A DNA stretch of 64,000 bases from Patiria miniata (lineage: Eukaryota > Echinodermata > Asteroidea > Valvatida > Asterinidae), in contig NW_024037060.1 in the NCBI RefSeq assembly GCF_015706575.1, positions 3,724,515 through 3,788,514 of the forward strand, in the 5' to 3' direction. Below, one piece after another: positions 63,691 through 64,000 of this stretch (within the stretch, counting starts at the first letter, position 1; each line of letters opens with the position of its first letter). A model generated the notes under the pieces. It worked only from the letters and a program-made list of their open reading frames with translations, did no database searches and was not told the origin of the DNA. Position numbers and translations under genes: made by a program.

Positions 63691-64000
63691 GAACAAAGTC
63701 GCATAAATGGGGTACTTCCATCTCTCCAACAAGTGTCCAACTTACAACGAAATTCCAGCCGTGTTGTAGCAAAAAGGTGCATCCGTTTATTTAAGTGACA
63801 CAAAAGTGTACGCTCCAAAAAAACTCATAACAATTTTTTTAATTTTAATATTTTGTCTATCTAATTCCCTTCAAGGCTTTAAAAAGTTAACTCGTTATTT
63901 AATGTGTTGTTTGGAAAATGTTTTAAAGAAAAAAGATATAAGATAACATTTTATGCTACCGTTTATTATTTTGATTAGGAGCCACGTTGCCACAACAGCG
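63691..64000. other. Window end, nothing recognised
   Basis: AT-rich sequence without a supported feature. Confidence 0.4.

Noticed and set aside
1-64000. LTR retroelements, Polintons or other virus-like elements
   Set aside because: I looked for long direct terminal repeats, protease/integrase or capsid-like frames and saw none that I can support.

Overview
This window reads as a nuclear genome segment of a marine invertebrate, most likely a deuterostome and perhaps an echinoderm. The reasons are spliced genes with GT-AG introns, a homologue of the Wnt/BMP antagonist sclerostin, tRNA-derived SINEs with ATT-rich tails, many short non-autonomous DNA transposons, and frequent use of the octamer TAGGCCTA. 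There are no operons, prokaryotic genes or CRISPR arrays. The species assignment is inference; the gene calls come from splice-consistent translation by eye.

Three genes are well supported. (1) Plus strand, 994-3497: the 3' part of a gene for a single-pass membrane protein with LDL-receptor class A modules. It has three LDLa exons of exactly 126 bp with phase-1 introns on both sides, then a last exon with a transmembrane helix and a short tail. The 5' part lies before the window, and its intronic sequence is tandemly duplicated at 1-290 and 1197-1530. (2) Minus strand, 6389-12327: a complete nine-exon CRPPA (ISPD) gene, 411 codons, encoding the cytidylyltransferase that makes CDP-ribitol for alpha-dystroglycan glycosylation. 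(3) Minus strand, 42272-45221: a complete two-exon sclerostin/SOSTDC1-type gene, 239 codons, with a signal peptide and an eight-cysteine knot.

CRPPA and the sclerostin-type gene have the same order and orientation as CRPPA and SOSTDC1 on human 7p21. This looks like an old conserved gene pair, separated here by about 30 kb with no recognisable gene. The two proteins work in unrelated pathways (Golgi/cytosolic sugar nucleotide supply versus extracellular Wnt/BMP control), so any linkage would be historical or due to shared regulatory DNA.

The rest is intergenic or intronic DNA rich in small mobile elements. These include three copies of a hAT-type MITE, each with a perfect 8-bp target duplication (25855, 34983, 62564), and a second hAT-like family (63367, probably 52845). 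There are also TA-flanked long-inverted-repeat MITEs (401, 11311, 21947, 27277), elements carrying telomere-like CCCTAA arrays (28301, 55869), a 758-bp foldback built of 42-bp tandem units (57529), SINE or tRNA-like remnants (6165, 8748, 15480, 33020), and two LINE 3' fragments (5888, 13214). A 21-bp minisatellite lies at 5002-5263. From 45.3 to 64 kb I found only weak candidate exons (54181, 57074, 60224) and no gene I can name with confidence.
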